Source: Chthoniobacterales bacterium
GTDB lineage: Bacteria; Verrucomicrobiota; Verrucomicrobiia; Chthoniobacterales; JACTMZ01
NCBI GenBank assembly: GCA_017853515.1
Contig: JAFMJK010000003.1
Coordinates: forward strand, 1-34,882
Length of the DNA: 34,882 nt
Direction: 5' to 3'
Every line of letters starts with the position of its first letter. The stretch's first letter is position 1. A program made the translations under genes and the position numbers. Positions 1 through 8,071 of the stretch are shown here, one piece after another. The notes under the pieces were generated by a model. That model saw nothing but the letters and a program-made list of their open reading frames with translations, was not told the origin of the DNA and did no database searches.

Positions 1-20
1 GCGAGCCGCTCGTCCCTACC
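1..20. repeat. Partial dispersed palindromic repeat at window edge
   Basis: The first 20 bases end in CGTCCCTACC. The same 10-mer closes the palindrome downstream of nuoD (15400-15409). In both places a second palindrome ending in CCGCCGCTACA follows. The left half of this copy would lie outside the window, so it is called only by comparison. Confidence 0.4.
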
Positions 21-58
21 TCAAGTAACAAAGTCTAAAATCTTTTGGGACTTGGCAT

Positions 59-95
59 GACTTGTAGCGGCGGTCTGCGACCGCCGCTACAAGTC
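59..95. repeat. Long perfect inverted repeat downstream of livF
   Basis: Bases 59-75 are the exact reverse complement of 79-95, giving a 17-bp stem with a 3-base loop (TGC). It lies 31 bases beyond the livF stop, so it could end or protect the leftward transporter transcript. No T-run follows on either strand, so it is not a classic intrinsic terminator. Its arm shares CCGCCGCTACA with the element at 15428-15451, which points to a dispersed repeat family. Confidence 0.75.
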
Positions 96-126
96 GGCGA
101 ATGTCATCGCCGCGCCCGACGGGCGC

Positions 127-843
127 TCAGGCCGCGCCGAGGTAGGCTTCGCGCACGCGGGGATTGACGAGCAATTCGGCGGCGGGTCCCTCGAGGACGA
201 GGTTGCCCGTCTCGAGGAGGCAGGCTCGGTGGGCGAGGCGCAGCGCCATGTTGGCGTTCTGTTCGACGAGGAGGATGGTTGTGCCTTTCTCGTTCAATTG
301 CCGGATGACGCCGAAAATTTCCTGCACGAGTTTCGGGGCGAGCCCCATGGAAGGTTCGTCGAGGATGAGGATTTTCGCTTCGCTCATCAGGGCGCGTCCG
401 ACCGCGAGCATCTGTTGTTCCCCGCCGCTCAAGGTGCCGGCCATTTGTGTCGCGCGCTCGCGCAGGCGCGGGAAAATACCCATGACCATGTCGAGGTCGC
501 GCGCGCGCGCCGCCTTGTCGTTCCGGATCCACCCGCCGAGTTGCAGATTTTCCATCACGGTGAGGCCGCCGAAAATTCCGCGTCCTTCCGGCACGTGGGA
601 TAGTCCGAGCCGCAGGATGCGGTCGGGTGAGAGGCCGCGCAGGTCTTTTCCCTGCAGCGTGACTGCACCTTCGCAGGGCAACATGCCGGAGAGGGCGCGC
701 AGCGTGGTTGTTTTGCCCGCGCCATTGGCGCCGACGAGGGCGAGGATTTCGCCGCACTCGACGTGAAAGCTGATGCCTTTGACCGCGCGGATGTCGCCGT
801 AGCGCACCACGAGGTTTTCCACGCGCAGCATGGGATCACTCAT
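127..843 (-). CDS. livF: Branched-chain amino acid-type ABC transporter ATPase LivF
   Basis: A 238-aa cytoplasmic ATPase that would power import through LivH/LivM with LivG. Walker A GANGAGKT is at residues 38-45, the ABC signature LSGGEQQ at 138-144, and Walker B ILILDEP at 158-164. Length and the early Walker A fit the LivF family. The ATG at 843 lies inside the end of livG (8-base overlap, 836-843), with GGAGG just upstream, so the two are translationally coupled. It is the last gene of a seven-gene leftward operon. The HAAT family carries branched-chain amino acids, but also urea, amides and other amino acids, so the substrate is not fixed by sequence. Confidence 0.95.
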   Translation of the reverse strand: MSDPMLRVENLVVRYGDIRAVKGISFHVECGEILALVGANGAGKTTTLRALSGMLPCEGAVTLQGKDLRGLSPDRILRLGLSHVPEGRGIFGGLTVMENLQLGGWIRNDKAARARDLDMVMGIFPRLRERATQMAGTLSGGEQQMLAVGRALMSEAKILILDEPSMGLAPKLVQEIFGVIRQLNEKGTTILLVEQNANMALRLAHRACLLETGNLVLEGPAAELLVNPRVREAYLGAA

Positions 844-1612
844 GGCCGTCCTCCTGGCCGAGATAGGCCTCGATGACCTTCGGATCGTTGCGCACTTCGT
901 CCGGGCTGCCTTCGGCGATGGTTTTTCCGAAATCGAGCACGGTGATGCGGTCGCAGAAGGTCATGACCAATTGCATGTGGTGCTCGATGAGCAGCATGGT
1001 CACCGAGAAATGGTCGCGCAGCCATCCGAGGAATTCGACCAGCTTGAGCGTTTCGGCCGAGTTCATGCCGGCGGCGGGTTCGTCGAGCAGGAGGAGCGAC
1101 GGTTGCAGGGCCATGGCGCGGGCGATTTCCAAACGGCGCTGCGATCCGTAGGGCAAGTCGCCGGCCCGTTCGTAGGCTGCATCGACAAGCCCGAATTTTT
1201 CCAGCAGGTCCGTGCAATGTTCGATGCTCTCCTGTTCCGCGCGGCGCGCGGAGGGAAGCTGGACCATGGCACCCGGCCACGAGTAGCGGGCGTGCGCGTC
1301 GTGCGCGATGCGCACATTGTCGAGCACGGTGAGGTCGCGGAAGAGACGGATGTTCTGGAACGTGCGGGCGATGCCGCCGCGCGCGATGGCGCTGGGACGG
1401 CGGCCGGAGATGATTTCGCCGCGGAAGAGGACGTCGCCCGCGGTCGGGGTGTAGATGCCGGTGATGACATTGAACGCGGTGGTCTTGCCCGCGCCGTTGG
1501 GGCCGATGATCCCGTGGGCGTGACCTTGCGTCACCTCGAGGTTCAGATCGGCGACGGCAACCAATCCGCCGAAGCGCATGGTGACGTCGCGCACTTCGAG
1601 CAGCGCGCTCAT
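836..1612 (-). CDS. livG: Branched-chain amino acid-type ABC transporter ATPase LivG
   Basis: A 258-aa ATPase partner of LivF. Walker A GPNGAGKT is at 37-44 and Walker B LLLLDEP at 173-179, with the switch His following Glu at about 211. The signature motif reads LPYGSQR (153-159), within the range seen in LivG proteins, where it is less canonical than in LivF. The frame stays open upstream, but the ATG at 1612 is chosen because it overlaps the livM stop as ATGA, has GGAGG nearby, and begins the conserved first strand (MSALLEVRDV). The C-terminal VIEAYLGQ is typical of LivG. Confidence 0.95.
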   Translation of the reverse strand: MSALLEVRDVTMRFGGLVAVADLNLEVTQGHAHGIIGPNGAGKTTAFNVITGIYTPTAGDVLFRGEIISGRRPSAIARGGIARTFQNIRLFRDLTVLDNVRIAHDAHARYSWPGAMVQLPSARRAEQESIEHCTDLLEKFGLVDAAYERAGDLPYGSQRRLEIARAMALQPSLLLLDEPAAGMNSAETLKLVEFLGWLRDHFSVTMLLIEHHMQLVMTFCDRITVLDFGKTIAEGSPDEVRNDPKVIEAYLGQEDGHE

Positions 1613-2586
1613 TTTTTGTCCTCCTTGGCCGGAAATTCGCGGCGCGGGACGAACCAGGGAAATTCGCGCATGCCCATGATGCCGCGCGGACGGAAGAGCA
1701 TGAGCAGGACGAGAATGAGCGGCAGAATGACCATGCGCCAGGTGCCGAGCGGCTGGAGAACCTGGGCGAGAATGGTGAACGCGGCGGCGCCGAGGATGGA
1801 TCCGCCGAGCGAACCGATGCCGCCGAGGTAGACCATGACGAGGATCTCGGTCGATTTGACGATGTCGAAGACTCCGGGGTTGATGAATTGCAGTTGGTGG
1901 GCGAAGAGCGCGCCGGCCACGCCGCCGAAAAACGAAGAGACGACGAAGGCGGCGAGCTTGGCTTTGCGCGTGTCCACGCCCATGGCATTCGCGGCGATCT
2001 CGTCCTCGCGCACCGCGACGATGCCGCGTCCGAAGCGCGAATAGACGAGGTTCCGGATGGCCCAGAGGGTGAGAACAGTCCACACCGCGGTCCAAAGCAG
2101 CGTGGTGTGGTTGCCGATGCCGAGGAAACCGCGCGGTCCGCCGACATACGGGATATTTTCGATCCCGGACTTCACGATCATGAGGAAAGCGAGCGTGATG
2201 ATGGCGAGGTAATCGCCGCGGGTTTTGAACGAGAGCAGTCCGAGGAGCAAGCCGACCGCGCCGGCGAGCAGTCCGCCGGCCATCACGGCGAGCGGGAACA
2301 TCCAGAGCGGGTCGCCCCAGCCGAGCCATTTGACCGAGACGCAAGCGGAGAGATAGGCGCCGAGGGCCATGAATCCGGCGTGCCCGACGGAAAATTCACC
2401 CATCCATCCGTTCACCAGGTTGAGACTGACGCAAAGGATGATGTTGATCCCGAGCGTGATGAGCACGAAGCGGACGTAATCGTCGACCAGTCCGAATTGT
2501 TCGATGGCGAAACACGCGGCCAGACCGGCGGCGAGCAACGCGAGCAGCACGCCGCGCGGCGGGGGTTGTTTGAACCACCGCATCAT
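1609..2586 (-). CDS. livM: Branched-chain amino acid-type ABC permease LivM
   Basis: A 325-aa, highly hydrophobic inner-membrane permease with about eight or more predicted membrane segments. The stretch LNLVNGWMGEFSVGHAGFMA and the later YLGGIGSLGGSILGAA are LivM hallmarks; the latter is the cytoplasmic loop thought to contact the ATPase. The charged C-terminal tail is cytoplasmic. Its ATG overlaps the livH stop (ATGA at 2583-2586), and its own stop overlaps livG in the same way. This implies tightly coupled translation of the permease and ATPase subunits. Confidence 0.93.
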   Translation of the reverse strand: MMRWFKQPPPRGVLLALLAAGLAACFAIEQFGLVDDYVRFVLITLGINIILCVSLNLVNGWMGEFSVGHAGFMALGAYLSACVSVKWLGWGDPLWMFPLAVMAGGLLAGAVGLLLGLLSFKTRGDYLAIITLAFLMIVKSGIENIPYVGGPRGFLGIGNHTTLLWTAVWTVLTLWAIRNLVYSRFGRGIVAVREDEIAANAMGVDTRKAKLAAFVVSSFFGGVAGALFAHQLQFINPGVFDIVKSTEILVMVYLGGIGSLGGSILGAAAFTILAQVLQPLGTWRMVILPLILVLLMLFRPRGIMGMREFPWFVPRREFPAKEDKK

Positions 2587-3458
2587 ACTTTTTGCACGGA
2601 GGGACGCCCGAGGAGTCCGTAGGGTTTGAAGACGAGAATGACGAGGAGAAGCGAATAGACGACGAGGTCGCGGTAGGTCGAAGGCAGAATGGTGACGGTG
2701 AAGACTTCAACCGCGCCGAGAACGTAGGCGCCAAGGACCGCGCCGCGCACATTGCCGATGCCGCCGATGACCGCGGCGACGAACGCTTTCCATCCGACCA
2801 GCACGCCCATCGTCGCGCTGATCACCGGATAAGCCGACGCGTAGAGCACGCCGGCCGCGCCGCCCAGGGCCGCGCCGATGGCGAAGGTCATGGCGATGAT
2901 CTGGTTGACCGGCACGCCCATGAGCGGGACGGAGATGCGATCCTGCGCGATGGCGCGCATGGCCATGCCGTAACGCGTTTTGCGGATGAAGAAATCGAGG
3001 GCGATCATCAGTCCGACCGACACGCCGATGATGAGAACTTGCAGGGAGGAAACGGTGACGCCGCCGAAGTGCTGCAGGACGGGCACGAACAGCTCCGGCA
3101 TGCGCTGCGAGTATGGGCTGAGGCTGAGCGTGGTGTTCTGGATGACGAGTCCGCAGCCGAGCGCGGTGATGATGGCCGAGACCCGGGGCGCGTTGCGGAG
3201 CGGGCGGTAGGCGAGGCGCTCGATGGCCACGCCGAGGATGGCGGTGGCCAGCATGACGATGATCAGCGCGGCGCCGAAGGGGACGGGCAGAACGAGCAGC
3301 AGGAGAAAACAGAAGAACGAGCTGACCATGAAGACGTCGCCGTGGGCGAAGTTGATCATGACCAGCACGCCGTAGACCATGCTGTAACCCAGCGCGATCA
3401 GCGCATAGATCGAGCCGAGTTGGACGGCGTTGATGGCCTGCTGCGCGAAGTAATCCAT
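2583..3458 (-). CDS. livH: Branched-chain amino acid-type ABC permease LivH
   Basis: A 291-aa inner-membrane permease, the partner of LivM. The N-terminal region GSIYALIALGYSMVYGVL followed by INFAHGD is the LivH signature, and the loop AAVIGGIGNVRGAVLGAY is the ATPase-contact motif. Length is normal for the family. It lies 17 bases downstream of the first binding-protein gene and overlaps livM by 4 bases. Confidence 0.94.
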   Translation of the reverse strand: MDYFAQQAINAVQLGSIYALIALGYSMVYGVLVMINFAHGDVFMVSSFFCFLLLLVLPVPFGAALIIVMLATAILGVAIERLAYRPLRNAPRVSAIITALGCGLVIQNTTLSLSPYSQRMPELFVPVLQHFGGVTVSSLQVLIIGVSVGLMIALDFFIRKTRYGMAMRAIAQDRISVPLMGVPVNQIIAMTFAIGAALGGAAGVLYASAYPVISATMGVLVGWKAFVAAVIGGIGNVRGAVLGAYVLGAVEVFTVTILPSTYRDLVVYSLLLVILVFKPYGLLGRPSVQKV

Positions 3459-3475
3459 GCGCCCGGCTCAGGCGG

Positions 3476-4642
3476 TCACGGCTGCGCGTTGGTGACCCAC
3501 TGGAACGCGCCGTCCTTGATCTGCAGGACGACCGCGCTCTTCAACGGATCGCCCGAACCGGGTTCGAAGCGGAAGGTTCCGGTGACGCCTTTGTATTCGC
3601 GGATTTTGGCCAGCGCCTCGCGCAGGGCCTCGCGGTCGTTCTTGCCGCCTTCTTTGAGCGCCTCGGTGATCAGGCCGCACGCGTCATAGGTGAGGGCGGC
3701 GACATCGTCGGGAGCCTGTCCGTATTTCGCGGTGTAGTCGGTGACGAATTGCTTCGCCTCGTCGGTCGCGATCTGGGTCGAGAAGTGGTTGCAGAAATAC
3801 GAGCCTTCGACGTCGGCGCCGCCGAGTTTGATGATCTCGGGGGAGCTCCAGGCGTCGCTGCCGACGAATTTCGCGGTGATGCCGAGCCGGCGGGCCTGCT
3901 GCGCGATGAGCGGCACGTCGTTGTAATAGGTCGGGAGGAAAATGACGTCGGGGTTCGCTGCGCGGATGTTGGTCAGTTGCGCGGAGAAGTCCTTGTCGCC
4001 CGTGGTGAAGGTTTCGAAAGCGACGATCTCGCCGCCGTTGGCCGTGAAGGTGTCCTTGAAAAGGGTGGCCTGTCCGAGCGGAGCCTCGGAGGACACGTCA
4101 TAGAGAACCGCGGCTTTCTTGGCGCCGAGATCGTTGAGGACGAACTTGGCCAGCACGATGGCCTGGAAGGGATCGGTGAAGCATCCGCGGAACACGTATT
4201 TCTTCGGCTGGCCCGTCGTGGTATCCGTGGTGGTCTTCGGGTTGGTCGACCAGGGCGAAATCATGACGCACTTGAGGGCCTCGGCGATTTCCCCGGCCGG
4301 GATGGCGCAGGCGCTGGAGTTGGGCCCGACCATGGCGACGACATCCTGGCTGGAGATGAGTTGCTGCGCGACCGAGGCGGCTTGGTCGGCCTTGGCGCCG
4401 TTGTCGCGGATGACGAGTTCGACCTTTTTCTTTTTGCCTTCGGCCAGAGGGACACCGCCCGCGGCATTGATTTTTTCGAAAAACATCTCGGCCGCATTTT
4501 TGCTCGAGGCGCCCACCGCCGGAATTTCGCCCGTGAGTTCGATGTTCATGCCGATTTTCACGGCATCGGATTTCTGCGAGCCGCAGCCGGTCGGGAGGAG
4601 GACGGCGAGGAGCAGGGAGAGAAGGCGCAGGGTGTTGGTCAT
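3476..4642 (-). CDS. Branched-chain amino acid-type substrate-binding lipoprotein (copy 1)
   Basis: A 388-aa type I periplasmic binding protein of the LivJ/LivK family. A lipoprotein signal ends in LPTGC with the modified Cys at residue 20, so it is tethered to a membrane. Family marks include IGMNIELTGE at the start of the mature domain, AMVGPNSS, and DVAALTYDACGLI near the C-terminus. It is next to livH (17-base gap) and should feed that permease. It is clearly paralogous along its whole length to the neighbour at 4752-5912, with the same order of motifs. The ligand cannot be told from sequence. Confidence 0.93.
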   Translation of the reverse strand: MTNTLRLLSLLLAVLLPTGCGSQKSDAVKIGMNIELTGEIPAVGASSKNAAEMFFEKINAAGGVPLAEGKKKKVELVIRDNGAKADQAASVAQQLISSQDVVAMVGPNSSACAIPAGEIAEALKCVMISPWSTNPKTTTDTTTGQPKKYVFRGCFTDPFQAIVLAKFVLNDLGAKKAAVLYDVSSEAPLGQATLFKDTFTANGGEIVAFETFTTGDKDFSAQLTNIRAANPDVIFLPTYYNDVPLIAQQARRLGITAKFVGSDAWSSPEIIKLGGADVEGSYFCNHFSTQIATDEAKQFVTDYTAKYGQAPDDVAALTYDACGLITEALKEGGKNDREALREALAKIREYKGVTGTFRFEPGSGDPLKSAVVLQIKDGAFQWVTNAQP

Positions 4643-4751
4643 CGCCGTTCTTTAAGGGTGGGCCTTCCGCCCGGCAAGAGTATTCGGGCCGTCTCTTGGT
4701 ATCGGCGGGCGTAGACGAATCTGGGGGCCGACGCGAGCTTGGTGTCCCCGA

Positions 4752-5912
4752 TCAGTTGCCGAAATCGCCGATCCACTCCAGACCGGAGCCCTTGATCTGC
4801 AGCACCGGCATGGATTTCACCGGGTCGCCGGACCCGGGCTCGAAATTGTAGGTTCCCGCCACGCCCTCGAAGTTGCTGGTCCGGGCGAGCGATTCGCGCA
4901 GGGCCTCGCGCTCGTTTTTGCCGGATTTTTCCAGCGCTGCGGTCACGAGCCCGCACGCATCGTAAGTCAACGCGGCGACGTCGTCCGGGGGCGTGTTGTA
5001 TTTCGCGGTGTATTCCTCGACGAACTTGACCGTCTTCGGATCGGCGTCGCGGTGGTCGAAGTTGCGGCAGAAATAAAGTCCGTCGATGCCCAGCGCCGTC
5101 ATGCGGATGGTCTGCGGGGAATTCCAAAGTTCCGTGCCGAGAAATTTCGCGTTCAATCCCGCGGCTTCGGCCGCCTCGAGAATGTCGAGCGCGTCCTCGC
5201 AGGACGCGGCCACGAAGACGACTTCGGGTGAGGAGGACGCGATTGTTCCCACCTGCAGGGGGAAATCTTTGCCGACCGCCTCGAAGACCTTTTCCTCGAT
5301 CACTTCGCCGCCGGCTGCGGCAAAAGCTTGCTTGAATCCGGCGGCCTGTGCCGCGCCATGCGCCGAATCGGAGATGATGGCCGCGCGCCGGGCGCCGAGT
5401 TTTTTCGCGGCAAAATTGGCCATGATCCGGCCCTGCAATTCGTCGGTCGAGCCGGCGCGGAAGACGTAGCGTTTGGGCACGCCGGCCACGGGATCCATGG
5501 TGGTCATCGGATCGGGCGACCACGGGCTGATCATGACGCACTTGAGGGCCTCGGCGATGTCGGACGCGGTCGTCGCGCATTTTCCGGAATTGGGACCGAT
5601 CATCGCGATGATGTTTTCGCGCGAGATTTGCTGCTGGGCGATGGACGCGGCCTGCGTGGCGTTGGCCGCATTGTCGGCCGTGACGAGTTTCACGGGGCGT
5701 TTGCCCCCGGTCAGCTCGATGCCTCCCGCTTCGTTTTGCTTGGCGAAGAAAAGTTCCGCCGCGTTTTTGGCCGATTGGCCGATCGTCTGGATGTCGCCGG
5801 TCAGTTCGAGGTTGAGACCGACGACAACAGGATCGGGTCCGCTTTTGCCGCAGGACGCGGTCAGTGCGGCGACTCCGAGGGCGAGAAGAACAAAGAAGTT
5901 CCGCGGGCGCAT
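4752..5912 (-). CDS. Branched-chain amino acid-type substrate-binding lipoprotein (copy 2)
   Basis: A 386-aa paralogue of the 3476-4642 gene. A lipobox (LTASC, Cys at 21) follows a hydrophobic N-terminus. It shares VGLNLELTGDI, AMIGPNSG, ALKCVMISPWS and PPDDVAALTYDACGLV with copy 1, but pocket-lining stretches differ, for example SSPEVVFVAASCEDALDI in place of copy 1's NPDVIFLPTYYNDVPLI. That suggests a tandem duplication with a changed ligand. A 109-base gap separates it from copy 1, the largest in the operon, so copy 1 may have its own leader. Confidence 0.92.
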   Translation of the reverse strand: MRPRNFFVLLALGVAALTASCGKSGPDPVVVGLNLELTGDIQTIGQSAKNAAELFFAKQNEAGGIELTGGKRPVKLVTADNAANATQAASIAQQQISRENIIAMIGPNSGKCATTASDIAEALKCVMISPWSPDPMTTMDPVAGVPKRYVFRAGSTDELQGRIMANFAAKKLGARRAAIISDSAHGAAQAAGFKQAFAAAGGEVIEEKVFEAVGKDFPLQVGTIASSSPEVVFVAASCEDALDILEAAEAAGLNAKFLGTELWNSPQTIRMTALGIDGLYFCRNFDHRDADPKTVKFVEEYTAKYNTPPDDVAALTYDACGLVTAALEKSGKNEREALRESLARTSNFEGVAGTYNFEPGSGDPVKSMPVLQIKGSGLEWIGDFGN

Positions 5913-5925
5913 GGGGCTGTTCGCC

Positions 5926-6393
5926 TCAGAGCGGGGGGGTGAGGAGGCGGACCTTCGGATCGAGCGCGCGGCGGTCCTTGAAGATGTTCGGCGCGGCGGT
6001 CGAGATCACATTGTAGCCGGTGAGGACGAACTCGGGATAGAACGTGTTGCTCGCCGGTTCGTAGACCTGGCCGCCGGTGAAATAGCCCTCGAGGCGGTAT
6101 TCGTAATTGTTGTCGGTGCCGAGCGTGCCTCCCTCGCGGTCGGGCGCGAGCTTGGTGTTCTCGTTCATCATGACGAGTTGCGAGGATTTCCAGGGCTGAC
6201 CCGGTTTGCGCACCCAGCCCCACATTTTGTAGTCCTTTTTGTAGTAGCGGCGGCCGATGTAGTAGTTGCCCGGCGCTTCGCCGGCGATGGCCGCGGCGAC
6301 GGAAGGACTGACGCCTCCGGTGGTCGTTTCGCAGCCGGTGAGGGGGAGAAGGGCCGCGGCGAGGAGAAGCGGAAGAAAATGTCCGGGACGCAC
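5926..6393 (-). CDS. Small lipoprotein of unknown function
   Basis: A 155-aa protein that I do not recognise. The signal peptide ends in LPLTGC with the lipid-modified Cys at residue 21. The mature part is rich in aromatic residues (NYYIGRRYYKKDYKMWGWVR) with alternating short hydrophobic strands, suggesting a small beta-rich periplasmic domain. It is the first gene of the leftward transporter operon, 13 bases before binding-protein copy 2. The start is uncertain: a GTG at 6393 is preferred, with an adjoining TTG at 6396 as the alternative. Neither has a clear ribosome-binding site. No function is proposed beyond possible co-regulation with the transporter. Confidence 0.75.
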   Translation of the reverse strand: MRPGHFLPLLLAAALLPLTGCETTTGGVSPSVAAAIAGEAPGNYYIGRRYYKKDYKMWGWVRKPGQPWKSSQLVMMNENTKLAPDREGGTLGTDNNYEYRLEGYFTGGQVYEPASNTFYPEFVLTGYNVISTAAPNIFKDRRALDPKVRLLTPPL

Positions 6394-6399
6394 CAACCC

Positions 6400-6427
6400 A
6401 AACTAGATCGGCCGCGGCGGCGGTCAA
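6400..6427 (-). promoter_or_regulatory. Candidate promoter for the liv-type operon
   Basis: On the minus strand TTGACC (6427-6422) is followed after 16 bases by TAGTTT (6405-6400). The -35 box matches the sigma-70 consensus at five of six positions; the -10 box is weak. A start about seven bases downstream would fall at the GTG/TTG start of the lipoprotein gene, implying a leaderless or very short 5' end. This is pattern reading only. Confidence 0.3.
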
Positions 6428-6473
6428 GACTGCGCGACTCGCTTCCGGCACCGGAGCATGTCATCCTGCCTCC

Positions 6474-7538
6474 GTGATTTCTTTGCTCGGAGAAACGCTC
6501 GACTCGCTCACCGAATCGCTCGGCGCCATGGGACAGAAACCCTACCGCGCTCGGCAGATCATGGATTGGCTCCACGAGAAACGCGTGGGCGACTTTGCGT
6601 CCATGACCGATCTGCCGGCGGAGCTGCGCGGGCAGCTTGCCGAAAAATATCCCGCGTCGCAGCTCGGGCAGGTGCGCATGAGCGGGTCGGAAGACACCAC
6701 CCGCAAATTCCTGTTCCGCCTGCCCGACGGACAATTCATCGAAAGCGTTTTCATCCCGGCCTCGCCCGCGCTCTACGGCGAGACGTCGGACCGCAAAACG
6801 CTTTGCGTCTCGACGCAGGTCGGTTGCGCCTACGGTTGCAAATTCTGCGCCAGCGGGTTGCGCGGCTGGAAACGCAACCTCACCGCGGGCGAAATCACCG
6901 CGCAGGTCATGCACGTCGAGCAGACGACCGGCGAGCGCGTGGACAACATCGTCTTCATGGGCATGGGCGAACCGCTGGCCAATTGGAAAAATTTGTCGGT
7001 GGCCATCGAAATCCTCAATGCGCCGTGGGGATTCGAGATCGGCGCGCGGCACATCACGGTTTCGACCAGCGGCCTTGTCCCGCAGATCCGCGAACTCGCG
7101 GATCACGCGGTGCCGGTGCGGCTGGCCATCTCGCTGCACGGCGCGACGGACGAGGTGCGCGAGCAGATCATGCCGGTGAACAAAAAGTATCCGCTCAAGG
7201 AACTTTTCGACGCCTGCGCCTATTTCACTTCGCGGCGCAAACAAAAGCTCGGCTTCGAATACATCCTCATCGCCGGGGTGAACGATTCGCCCGAACAAGC
7301 CCGCCTTCTTGCCGCGCACGCGCGACGGCTCGACGCCAAGGTGAACCTCATTCCCTACAACACGGTCGAGGGACTCGAGTGGGAACGCCCGAGCGAGGCG
7401 CGCCAGCAGGAATTCGTCCGCGCCGTGCGCGCCGGAGGGGTCGTCGCCACCATCCGCCGCCAAAAAGGCCATGACATCGATGCGGCCTGCGGGCAATTGC
7501 GCCTGCGCGCGGAAGACGAGCTGGCGGCGGCTTCGTAA
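6474..7538 (+). CDS. rlmN: 23S rRNA/tRNA adenine-C2 methyltransferase RlmN
   Basis: A 354-aa radical-SAM enzyme that methylates C2 of an adenine in 23S rRNA (A2503 in E. coli) and of A37 in some tRNAs. The radical-SAM cluster motif CAYGCKFC supplies C118, C122 and C125. The two mechanistic cysteines are also present: C111 in KTLCVSTQ and C339 in DIDAACGQL, matching E. coli C118 and C355. The GTG at 6474 is chosen because the first residues (MISLLG) align with the conserved LLDL-type N-terminus; a later ATG would lose it. It is transcribed divergently from the liv-type operon across 80 bases. Confidence 0.95.
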   Translation: MISLLGETLDSLTESLGAMGQKPYRARQIMDWLHEKRVGDFASMTDLPAELRGQLAEKYPASQLGQVRMSGSEDTTRKFLFRLPDGQFIESVFIPASPALYGETSDRKTLCVSTQVGCAYGCKFCASGLRGWKRNLTAGEITAQVMHVEQTTGERVDNIVFMGMGEPLANWKNLSVAIEILNAPWGFEIGARHITVSTSGLVPQIRELADHAVPVRLAISLHGATDEVREQIMPVNKKYPLKELFDACAYFTSRRKQKLGFEYILIAGVNDSPEQARLLAAHARRLDAKVNLIPYNTVEGLEWERPSEARQQEFVRAVRAGGVVATIRRQKGHDIDAACGQLRLRAEDELAAAS

Positions 7539-7651
7539 GCGACGATCAGCACCGCCGCCTTCCCGGTGGTCGTGTTGTTTGGTCGGGCGTGGATTTCGAA
7601 TTTGCCGCCTGGCATCGCGGTGCGCTGCCGCAATGTCGGGGGCAATATCCG

Positions 7652-8071
7652 CTACGGTTTCAGCCGCGCTTCGAGCAAGCGGTAGGCGGCATCGGCTTTG
7701 GCGATTTCTCGACCGGCTTTGTCGTAGTCGCCGCGCTCGGCCTCGTGCGCTGCTTCACTCCAGGCGCGCGCCGCGTTATTGGCCATGCCTGTGACGCGTT
7801 GTTTCGCGATCTCGTCCGGTCCGTCCATCATCGCGGGCACAGCTTTGACAAACGCTCCGAGGGCATCGGTCGCGGCGTGGACCGCCGCGGCATCTTTGGC
7901 GAGAAGCGCCGTGGACACTTCCGACTGCTTGGCGGCGATGGCCGCGCGCAGCTCGGGCAAGGTCGCGGGAACCGCGATGTGCCCGTGGCTGTGACCGTGT
8001 TCGGCAGTCTCGCCGGAAACGAGCGCGGCAGAGGATGAGAGGAGAACGATGAGGGTGAGGATGTGTTTCAT
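7652..8071 (-). CDS. Small exported His-motif helical protein in metal efflux operon
   Basis: A 139-aa protein of unknown family. An N-terminal signal peptide (about 1-20) is followed by a His cluster, EHGHSHGHI, that could bind a metal ion. The rest is predicted almost wholly helical and Ala-rich, with a KQSEVSTALLAKDAAAVHAA-type repeat of helices. The ATG at 8071 is chosen because it overlaps the stop of the pump gene (ATGA) and starts a good signal peptide; the frame stays open far upstream inside the pump gene only as a shadow. It is the last gene of the efflux operon. A periplasmic metal chaperone role, like that of CusF, is possible but not shown; it has no CusF-like fold that I can see. 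Confidence 0.8.
   Translation of the reverse strand: MKHILTLIVLLSSSAALVSGETAEHGHSHGHIAVPATLPELRAAIAAKQSEVSTALLAKDAAAVHAATDALGAFVKAVPAMMDGPDEIAKQRVTGMANNAARAWSEAAHEAERGDYDKAGREIAKADAAYRLLEARLKP

Noticed and set aside
59..95. Intrinsic terminator of the liv-type operon
   Set aside because: The 17-bp stem is strong, but no T-run follows on either strand and its arm recurs elsewhere, so a repeat element is the better reading.
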